A stretch of DNA of 16,888 bases, from assembly GCA_036264445.1 (NCBI GenBank), contig DATAQW010000041.1:1-16888 (forward strand), written 5' to 3'. The notes beneath the pieces were generated by a model, which worked only from the letters and a program-made list of their open reading frames with translations, searched no databases and was not told the origin of the DNA. Below, piece after piece: positions 8,452 to 14,604 of the stretch (positions are counted from its first letter, which is position 1; every line of letters begins with the position of its first letter). The stretch is from Pseudacidobacterium sp036264445. GTDB lineage: Bacteria; Acidobacteriota; Terriglobia; Terriglobales; Acidobacteriaceae. The translations under genes and the position numbers were made by a program.

Positions 8452-9692
8452 GGCGCGCTCTCGCCGCTGACTTGGGAAGTAGACGGCAGGGTCATCTTTG
8501 AAATAACGATGGATGCGCCGTTTTGCAGCCTTTCAAAGCTACTGTCTGCTACTACGTCTCCTGGTTGAAGTCCCTGCACAGCAGTAACGCCCTTTTCTGC
8601 TATTCCCGGCTTCACGGTATGCATAACGGCCTTGCCGTTCTGGATGAGATAGACGAATGCTACGTCGCCGTTACGCTGGATTGCTGAGGACGGAATCAGC
8701 ACCTGGTTCTCTAATGTCGTGACCAGCAGGCGGGTGTTGACGAACTGGTTCGGGAAGAGAATATTGTCCTTGTTATCGAACGCCGCGCGCAGCTTGACGG
8801 TTCCGGTAGTTGTGTCGATCTGGTTATCTACGGTAGACAATTTGCCCACTGCTAATTGCTTATCCAGCTCGCGATCCCAGGCTTCGACAGTCAGCTTGTT
8901 ACCATGACGCATCTGTTCAAGGACTGGAGACAAATTCTCCTCGGACAGCGTAAAGATGATAGTGATCGGTTGAGACTGAGTCACAACAACCAGGCTGGTG
9001 GTCCCATTCGCTGTCACCAGATTTCCTGGATCAACCAGGCGAAGGCCCACACGGCCTGTAATCGGTGAAATGATATGGCAGTAGTCAACCTGCAACTGAC
9101 TATATTTCACCAGGCCTTCATCGTTTTTCACGGTGCCCTGAGCCTGAAGAACGGTCTTCTCCTGATCTTCTAATGTCTGGCGTGGAATTGCATTGTGCGC
9201 CCATGCCTGCCTGTAGCGCTCGAGGTCCATTTGTGCTGCGGCCAGAATGGCCTGGTCGCGTGCCAGTGCCCCTTGTGCCTGGATAAGCTGTGCTTCATAA
9301 GGGCGCGCGTCCAGGTCGATCAGCGACTCGCCTTTATGCACATATTGACCTTCGCGATAATGTACAGCGGTGACAACGCCAGTCACCTGGGCAGTCATCG
9401 ATGCTGTATAGACCGGAGTGACCGTACCGATGGCATCCAGATAGACTCCGATATTTCCCTGCTTTGCTGTTGCCGGAATCACTGACACGGGCCCCGTCAT
9501 CCCGCGTCTTCCACCCCCAGCGGACTGGGCCTGATTGTGCTGACGGATTACCCAGTAGAACAGCAATCCGAAAAGCAGAAGAATGACTGCCCAGACCCAC
9601 AGACGACGTGGCTTCCTGGTGGATGCAGGTGTTTGTGACGGTGGTTGCGGTTCCGGTGAGACAACAGAAGCAGACGGCGGTTGCTGAGTCAT
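8448..9692 (-). CDS. mdtA: RND efflux periplasmic adaptor (membrane fusion protein), MdtA-like
   Basis: 414 residues; bridges the RND trimer and the outer-membrane channel. A proline-rich cytoplasmic tail (1-25) and basic RKPRR precede a single membrane anchor, LWVWAVILLLFGLLFYWV (31-48), so it is an uncleaved type II anchored adaptor, as in MdtA, rather than a lipoprotein. The lipoyl half-motifs lie at 98-130 (VTGVVTAVHYREGQYVHKGE, then LIDLDARPYEAQL) and 203-236 (DYCHIISPITGRVGLRLVDPGN). The coiled-coil hairpin lies between at about 132-200, a beta-barrel at about 240-325 and the membrane-proximal domain from about 328. It is the first gene of the operon. The ATG at 9692 has only a poor Shine-Dalgarno match (AAGCTTATAAA), so expression may be limited at initiation. 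An alternative start at M65 would remove the anchor and is unlikely. Confidence 0.92.
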   Translation of the reverse strand: MTQQPPSASVVSPEPQPPSQTPASTRKPRRLWVWAVILLLFGLLFYWVIRQHNQAQSAGGGRRGMTGPVSVIPATAKQGNIGVYLDAIGTVTPVYTASMTAQVTGVVTAVHYREGQYVHKGESLIDLDARPYEAQLIQAQGALARDQAILAAAQMDLERYRQAWAHNAIPRQTLEDQEKTVLQAQGTVKNDEGLVKYSQLQVDYCHIISPITGRVGLRLVDPGNLVTANGTTSLVVVTQSQPITIIFTLSEENLSPVLEQMRHGNKLTVEAWDRELDKQLAVGKLSTVDNQIDTTTGTVKLRAAFDNKDNILFPNQFVNTRLLVTTLENQVLIPSSAIQRNGDVAFVYLIQNGKAVMHTVKPGIAEKGVTAVQGLQPGDVVADSSFERLQNGASIVISKMTLPSTSQVSGESAP

Positions 9693-9992
9693 TTTATAAG
9701 CTTGTCAGTCGAAGGTGAATTAGAAATCCATTTGTATGCTGAGCGAACAATCCAGAAAATGGAATCATCCGGAGTTTATCACTGTGATAACAAATCCACG
9801 AAAGCCTATGGTATCGAAACCAGGCTCGTGAAATATACTTTGTGGGTCTTCGACAGACTGGAATCCCAGATCCGCCATGATGCTTGTTTATGGACGGATG
9901 GAGCACGTAAATAGTTGCAGGGATGATGGAAGCACGTCCAGACAAGAAGTGAGCCATAGCAAGGAAGAAACAGCTATGATGCCATTGTCTCC
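9693..9992. other. 300-bp divergent non-coding region upstream of the efflux operon
   Basis: No convincing gene is present. Minus-strand frames through here lack family character and begin inside the 9993 gene. The region should carry the promoter of the efflux operon (leftward) and that of the small gene at 9993 (rightward). The only clear symbol seen is the 15-bp palindrome at 9776-9790. No hexamer pair with a good sigma-70 match and spacing was found on either strand. A tiny frame at 9976-10008 (ten codons, preceded by AAGGAAG) overlaps the start of the 9993 gene. Confidence 0.5.
9776..9790. promoter_or_regulatory. Candidate operator: perfect 15-bp palindrome TTATCACTGTGATAA
   Basis: Two perfect 7-bp arms, TTATCAC and GTGATAA, flank one central T. 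The site lies 84-98 bp upstream of the adaptor start codon in the only control region of the efflux operon. Its size and symmetry fit a dimeric helix-turn-helix repressor (TetR, MarR or GntR types bind sites like this). No regulator gene is in the window, so the binding protein is unknown. It could be a chance palindrome. Confidence 0.4.
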
Positions 9993-10274
9993 ATGCGAGT
10001 GTTATTGAAGCGCGCTGCGTTAGTCCTTTCATGCATGCTGGCCGTTCTCTATGCCGGTGACTGGCTGGTCTACCGTTATCGCGTGGCACATGGCACAGCG
10101 CTCGACTCCGTTCAGGTCAATCAATATCTGTCTATTCGCCTCAAGGGCGAAAAAGAGGAGTACGACTACATCGGTCCGCAACAGGTTGAGTGCGTGCGTG
10201 CCTTGTTCCCACGAGCTGGTGATGAGCCCTGCTGGTGGCTCAGACGGCATCCAGAACAATGGACCAGAGCTTAA
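9993..10274 (+). CDS. Small hypothetical protein with N-terminal membrane anchor
   Basis: 93 residues, function not recognised. The N-terminus MRVLLKRAALVLSCMLAVLYAGDWLVY has basic residues and one hydrophobic segment (about 7-27), so it is probably anchored or exported with the rest outside the cytoplasm. The C-terminal half is rich in charged and aromatic residues and carries two cysteines, in QVECVRALFP and DEPCWWLRRHPEQW (C62 and C73 by position), which could form a disulfide. I have the impression of similar small proteins in Acidobacteriota, but no function is known to me. The ATG at 9993 lacks a Shine-Dalgarno close by; AAGGAAG at 9961-9967 is too far unless the short frame starting at 9976 couples translation. 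Its stop overlaps the stop of the convergent gene at 10271. Confidence 0.65.
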   Translation: MRVLLKRAALVLSCMLAVLYAGDWLVYRYRVAHGTALDSVQVNQYLSIRLKGEKEEYDYIGPQQVECVRALFPRAGDEPCWWLRRHPEQWTRA

Positions 10275-10606
10275 GGTTGGTTCCTCCGCAGCAATGGCAC
10301 GTAATATTCCTCCAGATACCAGGACGTCACAAATAAAACAACCATTCCGGCTATTGCCCAGAAGAACAGGCGCACGGGCAGAGTGGCCATCAACGGAGGA
10401 CTTTCTTCGGAATTTGCCGGAGACGGTAAGGAAAACAGAAGCCCACTGGCAAAGCAGACGCAGGCAGCAAACGCAATCCTGAGGAGAGCCATTACCAGAC
10501 GCTCTTCCCAGCGGGTTCCTGGAACAAAAAAAGCGCTCAACGCGACTGGATAGAGAGACAGAATACTCAAGAAGAACGAGAACGCTTTGCCGAGTTCAAG
10601 AAGCAT
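10271..10606 (-). CDS. Small hypothetical integral membrane protein
   Basis: 111 residues; no family recognised. Three hydrophobic segments are visible: about 8-29 (FSFFLSILSLYPVALSAFFV), about 39-60 (MALLRIAFAACVCFASGLLFS) and about 76-97 (PVRLFFWAIAGMVVLFVTSWYL). They are separated by a basic/acidic hinge (PGTRWEERL) and a polar loop (PSPANSEESPP). The C-terminus EEYYVPLLRRNQP is polar. The start at 10606 has a weak GGGG-containing upstream site. The stop codon TAA is read from the same TTAA (10271-10274) that contains the stop of the convergent gene at 9993. The hydrophobic pattern and the neat gene boundary argue that it is real, but its role cannot be inferred. Confidence 0.6.
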   Translation of the reverse strand: MLLELGKAFSFFLSILSLYPVALSAFFVPGTRWEERLVMALLRIAFAACVCFASGLLFSLPSPANSEESPPLMATLPVRLFFWAIAGMVVLFVTSWYLEEYYVPLLRRNQP

Positions 10607-10707
10607 TGCCGCCCCACTCAGCAGGGTCCTGGAGTTTCGACCGGAGAGCGAAATAACATCTCTCTCACCTCAATTCTATTCCTGCTGTATAGAGGTGATC
10701 TTCTGTG

Positions 10708-10774
10708 CTCGCAAAAACGAAGAGGGCCAATCGGTGGCCCTTTCTAGTCTTGTTGTTGGCTAGTATCTTGCGAG
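10708..10774. other. Nested inverted repeats, possible structured RNA (three-way junction) or terminator
   Basis: CTCGCAA (10708-10714) pairs perfectly with TTGCGAG (10768-10774). Inside lie two further hairpins: AGGGCCA/TGGCCCT (10723-10729 with 10735-10741, 5-nt loop, extendable by two pairs) and CTAGTC/GGCTAG (10744-10749 with 10758-10763, one T-G wobble, 8-nt loop). Together they would form a compact three-stem junction. The central hairpin followed by TTTCT could also act as a rho-independent terminator on the + strand. No known RNA family was recognised; strand is undecided. Confidence 0.3.
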
Positions 10775-10912
10775 TTGCGTAAGGACCTCGGGTAATACTG
10801 GCGTGCCTTCTATCCTCACAGCATCCAGAACCTTTGGGCTTCAGCCGGGCGCCTGCACTAAGGTCGGCGACGAATTCCACTCAGACCGACAAAAACGCGA
10901 TAGACGCAAGGC

Positions 10913-10964
10913 TTCTCAAAATATTCAAACGATTCACAAATAATTCACAAAACTGCAATATACG
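10913..10964 (+). promoter_or_regulatory. Candidate PHO box and promoter of the phosphodiesterase-like gene
   Basis: Two TTCACA hexamers (10933-10938 and 10944-10949) are separated by 5 nt, an 11-bp period; two poorer copies (TTCTCA at 10913, TTCAAA at 10924) are also 11 bp apart. PhoB/PhoP response regulators bind direct repeats of this type and period (for example TTCACC units in Streptomyces and TT-A-C-A units in Bacillus). Nine bases after the last repeat is TATACG (10959-10964), a fair -10, and in PhoB-type promoters the box takes the place of the -35. Transcription would start near 10970, leaving a leader of about 37 nt. The phosphatase-fold gene downstream fits phosphate control. All of this is inference from pattern. 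Confidence 0.4.
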
Positions 10965-10996
10965 CTACGGCCCACGCCTGATACATACATCGCTCT

Positions 10997-11002
10997 AGGA
11001 GG
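10997..11002 (+). promoter_or_regulatory. Strong ribosome binding site fixing a GTG start at 11008
   Basis: AGGAGG lies 5 nt before GTG at 11008-11010. Translation from this GTG yields a clean export signal, and no in-frame ATG precedes the signal peptide, so GTG is the start. Confidence 0.8.
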
Positions 11003-11007
11003 TAACT

Positions 11008-12735
11008 GTGAAGGTAAAAGGGATAGTAGCAGTAATTGTTTGCCTGGCCGCAGCAGCAATCGCAGCCAGCGCTCAGGACAGGGATAGTGATTGGGACCAT
11101 AACGGGATTCGCCACGTCCTGCTCATCAGTGTTGACGGCTTGCACGCCGTTGACTATCTCAACTGTTCGAAAGGAATCAGCGGGATCAATAATGGAATGC
11201 CTTATTGTCCCCATATTGCTGCTTTGGGCCATACCGCAGTCAATTACACAGCCGCCACGACATCTAAGCCATCTGATTCGTTTCCGGGCTTGATGACCAT
11301 CGTTACCGGCGCAACACCGCGCACAATGGGCGTGTACTATGACGTCTCATACGATCGCTCGCTCGACGGACCAGCGGTAACTACAGGCAACGGCAATGGC
11401 GCGAGCACCTGCACTCCGAATGCTCCTGCCACGGGTTACACGACAGAGTTTGATGAAGGCATCGACATCGACCAGAGCAAGTTGAACGGCGGAGCTCCCG
11501 GCGCCAGCCTCACAGACGGCGGCATTGCATCCATCGATTCCAAGCGTCTCGACCGCGACCCCAGGGCCGGTTGCGCGCCTATCTATCCCTGGAACTTTGT
11601 CCGCACCAATACTATTTTTGGTGTGATCCACAAAGCTGGCGGCTACACTGCATGGTCAGACAAGCATCCGTCCTATTCATCGGTGGCCGGACCCGGCGGC
11701 GGATCACTCGACGACTATTACGCACCTGAGATTAACTCGATCGTAGTTAACCTGCCTGGTGTCACCACTCCAACCGGTATTAGTTGCTCCACGATCCCTG
11801 ATCCATCGCAGACCTCAGCATGGACAAATAGTTTCCAGAACATCCAGTGCTACGACACACTCAAGGTCAACGCCATTCTCAATGAGATTGACGGCAAGAC
11901 CCACAACGGCAATTCAGCCCGCGTTCCCACCATCTTTGGCATGAATTTTCAGGCTGTGAGCGTGGGGCAAAAACTCATCGAACAAAATGTCGCAACCGGC
12001 GGATATACGGACGCAGCCGGTACACCCACATCCTCGCTCCTCAGTGAGATCGAATTTGTCGATGATTCTATCGGCGAGATGGTCTCAGAACTCAAAGATC
12101 GCGGCCTCTACGATTCCACGCTGGTCATTATCACCGCCAAGCACGGCCAATCGCCCATCGATCCCAGCCGGTACCTTGCTGTTCCGGGCCCGAATGGAAA
12201 CAATGGCGAATCGCCGGCAAACCTCCTCGCTAGTCTCCTGCCATACTCTGAATCGCCCGCCAATCCAACGGGAATCGGCCCGACCGAGGACGATGTCTCG
12301 CTGCTCTGGCTCGCCAATTCCAGCAACACCCTGACGGCTGTCTCGACACTCGAAGAGAATGCCGCTAAAGCTGGAATCGGCCAGATTTACTATGGCCCAT
12401 CTCTTGCGCTCAACTATAACGTGCCTGGACTGCCGCCCAACGGCGATCCGCGCACGCCCGACATCATCGTCACTCCCAATGTTGGCGTCACTTACACTGG
12501 CAGTTCCAGCAAGCTCTCCGAGCACGGCGGCTTCGGGCATGATGACACGAATGTGATCATGCTTTTGTCCAACCCGTCGTTCCATCCGAAGTGGGTCTAC
12601 ACACCGGTCGCAACCGCTCAGGTTGCGCCCACCATCCTCAAAGCCCTCGGTCTCGACCCGCGCAGCCTTGATGGCGTTCGTCTGGAAGGCACGCCTGTTC
12701 TGCCCGAGCTCGACCTTCAACAACCACGCTGGTAA
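11008..12735 (+). CDS. Exported alkaline phosphatase-fold protein, type I phosphodiesterase/nucleotide pyrophosphatase family
   Basis: 575 residues from a GTG start. A Sec signal peptide spans 1-22 (basic KVK, hydrophobic 6-20, cleavage likely after ASA before QD), so it is periplasmic or secreted. Family motifs: the first metal aspartate in LLISVDGLH (D43), the nucleophile loop SDSFPGLMTIVTG with Ser at S91 where NPP enzymes have Thr or Ser, YYDVSYD (110-116), ITAKHGQSP (375-383) and EHGGFGHDD (505-513). In standard NPP enzymes two zinc ions use D54, T90, D257, H258 and D210, H214, H363 (numbering of the Xanthomonas enzyme as I recall it). Here, by eye, DHG has become K378-H379-G, and the D-x-x-G-H site appears as V317-S-V-G-Q321, so three ligands look replaced while D43, S91, H379 and H506 remain. 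Hydrolysis of phosphodiesters is therefore uncertain. The gene stands alone, with a candidate PHO box upstream and a strong hairpin after it. Confidence 0.85.
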   Translation: MKVKGIVAVIVCLAAAAIAASAQDRDSDWDHNGIRHVLLISVDGLHAVDYLNCSKGISGINNGMPYCPHIAALGHTAVNYTAATTSKPSDSFPGLMTIVTGATPRTMGVYYDVSYDRSLDGPAVTTGNGNGASTCTPNAPATGYTTEFDEGIDIDQSKLNGGAPGASLTDGGIASIDSKRLDRDPRAGCAPIYPWNFVRTNTIFGVIHKAGGYTAWSDKHPSYSSVAGPGGGSLDDYYAPEINSIVVNLPGVTTPTGISCSTIPDPSQTSAWTNSFQNIQCYDTLKVNAILNEIDGKTHNGNSARVPTIFGMNFQAVSVGQKLIEQNVATGGYTDAAGTPTSSLLSEIEFVDDSIGEMVSELKDRGLYDSTLVIITAKHGQSPIDPSRYLAVPGPNGNNGESPANLLASLLPYSESPANPTGIGPTEDDVSLLWLANSSNTLTAVSTLEENAAKAGIGQIYYGPSLALNYNVPGLPPNGDPRTPDIIVTPNVGVTYTGSSSKLSEHGGFGHDDTNVIMLLSNPSFHPKWVYTPVATAQVAPTILKALGLDPRSLDGVRLEGTPVLPELDLQQPRW

Positions 12736-12741
12736 TTCACA

Positions 12742-12777
12742 AACAAGCTGCGGACGTTCGGACGTCCGCAGCTTGTT
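12742..12777. terminator. Bidirectional terminator hairpin between converging genes
   Basis: A perfect 15-bp stem (12742-12756 with 12763-12777) closes on a 6-nt loop TTCGGA. It lies 6 bp after the stop of the + strand phosphodiesterase-like gene and 18 bp beyond the stop of the minus-strand permease gene. Both sides are only moderately T-rich (TTGTTCTT on +, TTGTTTG on minus). A smaller hairpin, TTGCAT/ATGCAA with loop GTTG, sits at 12779-12794, directly against the permease stop. Confidence 0.8.
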
Positions 12778-12795
12778 CTTGCATGTTGATGCAAC

Positions 12796-14148
12796 TTATT
12801 TGAGAGCAAAAGAGAAAGCGCCGGCCAGTATCAGCCCCATAACTGAGATGATGGTCTCGCAGATCGACCAGGTCTTAATCGTCTGGACCACGTTCATGTT
12901 GAAGTACTCTTTTACGAGCCAGAAACCGCCATCGTTGACGTGAGAAAAGATGAGAGAGCCTGACCCCGTGGCAATGGCTAGCAGCTCAGGATGGACACCC
13001 GTACTATGTAACGCAATCGGCGCCACAATATTGGCTGCAGTCGTCATGGCTACAGTTGCAGAGCCTGTAGCAAGGCGCATGAGCGCAGCCAGCAGCCATG
13101 CCAGCAGCAGCAGGTGAATATGGGTGCGCATGGCAACTTCAATAATGGCTTGAGCGACCCCGCTGTCCAGCAATATCCGCCCGAAGCCGCCTCCGGCGCC
13201 TACCAGAAGCGTAATGGTTGCTGTAGGTGCAAGGCATTCATTGCTGAAGCGCAGGATGGCGTCCCGCGAGAAACCCCGCAAAATGCCGAGACTGTAAAAA
13301 CTGAAAAGCGCGCCGATGAGCAATGCAATGCTGTCATTGCCAATCAGGCGCAGTCCCTCATTCAATGCGCTGCCGGGCGCGGAAATCGCATTTGCCCAGC
13401 TGCCGGTCAACATGAGAATAACCGGAAGCATGATCGTAATCAGAGTCAGGCCAAATCCAGGCAGGTTTCGCTCTGTGCCGCCGTCGACAAACTGCGCAGC
13501 CATTGGATTTTCTGCAGGAAGCTCGATGTGTGGAGCAACGAGCTTTGCATAGAGAGGCCCCGCGACAATCGCCGTGGGAATTCCGATCAGCAATGCATAG
13601 AAAATCGTACGGCCCACATCTGCTTTGAAGATTGTTACCGCCAGCAATGCCGCCGGATGTGGCGGCACTAATCCATGGGTCACGGAAAGGCCGGCTACCA
13701 TTGGAAGTCCTACGAGCACGAGTGATGTGTTGGTCCTTCGCGCCACGGTAAATGCAATGGGAACCAGCAATACGAAGCCCACCTCAAAAAACGCAGGCAG
13801 GCCGACGATCAGCCCAATGACAACCATCGCCCAGGGAATATTTTTCTCGCCGAAGAGACGGATGAGCGTATAAGCAATCTGTTCGGCGCCGCCCGATTCG
13901 GCCATCATCTTGCCAAGCATGGTTCCCAGAGCTACAACAATCACAATGTGCCCCAGCGTTCCGCCCACTCCAACTTCAAAGGAGTGGACGATGTTGTGAA
14001 GAGGCATTCCCGTAACCACTGCCAGGGCAAGCGATGCCAGAAACAAAGTGATGAAGGGATTCAGCTTGAATACTGCGACCAGCAGAATCAGGCCTATTAC
14101 GGCAATCAGAGCCGAGAGAAGCAGGAAGAGACTGTGATGATCGATCAT
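12796..14148 (-). CDS. GntP-family proton symporter (gluconate / D-serine permease family)
   Basis: 450 residues, normal for the GntP family, with hydrophobic segments throughout (about 12-14 TM). Family signatures seen: FKLNPFITLFLASL (27-40), GGTLGHIVIVVALGTMLGKMMAESGGAEQIA (62-92), GLPAFFEVGFVLLVPIAF (116-133) and THGLVPPHPAALLA (157-170). The C-terminal half has the LLVGAGGGFGRILLDSGV and SGSLIFSHVNDGGFWLVKEYF motifs. The family includes gluconate carriers GntT/GntP and the D-serine carrier DsdX, which cannot be told apart by eye. It is the last gene of a minus-strand unit after the D-aminoacylase and RidA genes, 43 bp downstream of the latter. That context favours uptake of a D-amino acid or amino sugar acid over plain gluconate. 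The ATG at 14148 has GGAG only 3 nt upstream, a short spacing. Confidence 0.88.
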   Translation of the reverse strand: MIDHHSLFLLLSALIAVIGLILLVAVFKLNPFITLFLASLALAVVTGMPLHNIVHSFEVGVGGTLGHIVIVVALGTMLGKMMAESGGAEQIAYTLIRLFGEKNIPWAMVVIGLIVGLPAFFEVGFVLLVPIAFTVARRTNTSLVLVGLPMVAGLSVTHGLVPPHPAALLAVTIFKADVGRTIFYALLIGIPTAIVAGPLYAKLVAPHIELPAENPMAAQFVDGGTERNLPGFGLTLITIMLPVILMLTGSWANAISAPGSALNEGLRLIGNDSIALLIGALFSFYSLGILRGFSRDAILRFSNECLAPTATITLLVGAGGGFGRILLDSGVAQAIIEVAMRTHIHLLLLAWLLAALMRLATGSATVAMTTAANIVAPIALHSTGVHPELLAIATGSGSLIFSHVNDGGFWLVKEYFNMNVVQTIKTWSICETIISVMGLILAGAFSFALK

Positions 14149-14191
14149 AGGCTCCAGGCCAAGAGGTTGGCGTTATGCGCAAAATTGCAGA

Positions 14192-14584
14192 TTAAGCGTT
14201 CGGAGCCTTATAGGCCACGCAATCGATCTCTACTTTACAGTCAACCACCATGCTCGATACGACGCACGCCCGCGCTGGTGGATGCTCGCCGAAATATTTT
14301 TTGAACACCGCATTGAACGAGGAAAAATCACGTGGGTCTTCAAGCCACACTCCGCAGCGCACAACATGCTCCGGTCCGTAGCCCGCTTCACTGAGAATCG
14401 TCAGAAGATTGCGAATCGCCTGTTCCGACTGGACATTGATATTGCCAGTAACCACCTCGCCCTGGACCATAGGAACCTGCCCTGAAACATAGAGCCATCC
14501 GTCGGCTTCCACCGCGCGGGCAAACGGAAGATGCTGGCCGCCTGTCCCCTTGCCACCTTCCACACCATACCGCTTGATGCTCAT
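14192..14584 (-). CDS. RidA family reactive imine/enamine deaminase
   Basis: 130 residues (YjgF/YER057c/UK114 fold), forming a trimer in known members. These enzymes hydrolyse the enamine/imine products (for example 2-aminoacrylate) released by PLP-dependent dehydratases to the keto acid and ammonia. Key residues are visible: R105 in PPARACVV, the substrate-carboxylate arginine at the same position as in RidA, followed by E119 in KVEIDCVAY. G35-Q36 lie in YVSGQVP. A longer frame starts at 14701, but it overlaps the upstream gene's coding end; the ATG at 14582-14584 follows AAGGAG (14591-14596) by 6 nt and gives the family's usual N-terminus. It lies 20 bp downstream of the D-aminoacylase gene, so the two are co-transcribed. 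Its presence beside a PLP dehydratase-type enzyme (16145) fits a role in finishing that reaction. Confidence 0.9.
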   Translation of the reverse strand: MSIKRYGVEGGKGTGGQHLPFARAVEADGWLYVSGQVPMVQGEVVTGNINVQSEQAIRNLLTILSEAGYGPEHVVRCGVWLEDPRDFSSFNAVFKKYFGEHPPARACVVSSMVVDCKVEIDCVAYKAPNA

Positions 14585-14590
14585 TCTGTT

Positions 14591-14596
14591 CTCCTT
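14591..14596 (-). promoter_or_regulatory. Ribosome binding site fixing the RidA start
   Basis: AAGGAG on the minus strand, 6 nt before the ATG at 14584. It decides for the 130-residue form over the 169-residue extension that would overlap the D-aminoacylase gene. Confidence 0.8.
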
Positions 14597-14604
14597 CTGT
14601 TTGA

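Larger units (their letters stand above)
10607..11007. other. 400-bp divergent intergenic region
   Basis: No credible gene is present; a 71-codon minus-strand frame at 10665-10880 has no recognisable features and reads through the hairpins. The left half contains nested inverted repeats (10708-10774). The right end contains TTC-type direct repeats, a -10-like element and a strong ribosome site for the 11008 gene. Between them, 10780-10910 shows nothing I can interpret beyond weak 5-bp inverted repeats. Confidence 0.6.

Noticed and set aside
10665..10880. Minus-strand frame of 71 codons in the 10607-11007 gap
   Set aside because: Reads through the inverted repeats, has no Shine-Dalgarno or hydrophobic pattern and resembles no family.
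10607..11007. tRNA gene in the longest intergenic region
   Set aside because: Both strands were read for a T-loop with matching acceptor and anticodon arms; none was found.
12085..12723. Minus-strand open frame of 212 codons opposite the phosphodiesterase-like gene
   Set aside because: No recognisable domain or start signal, and the + strand gene is clearly real.
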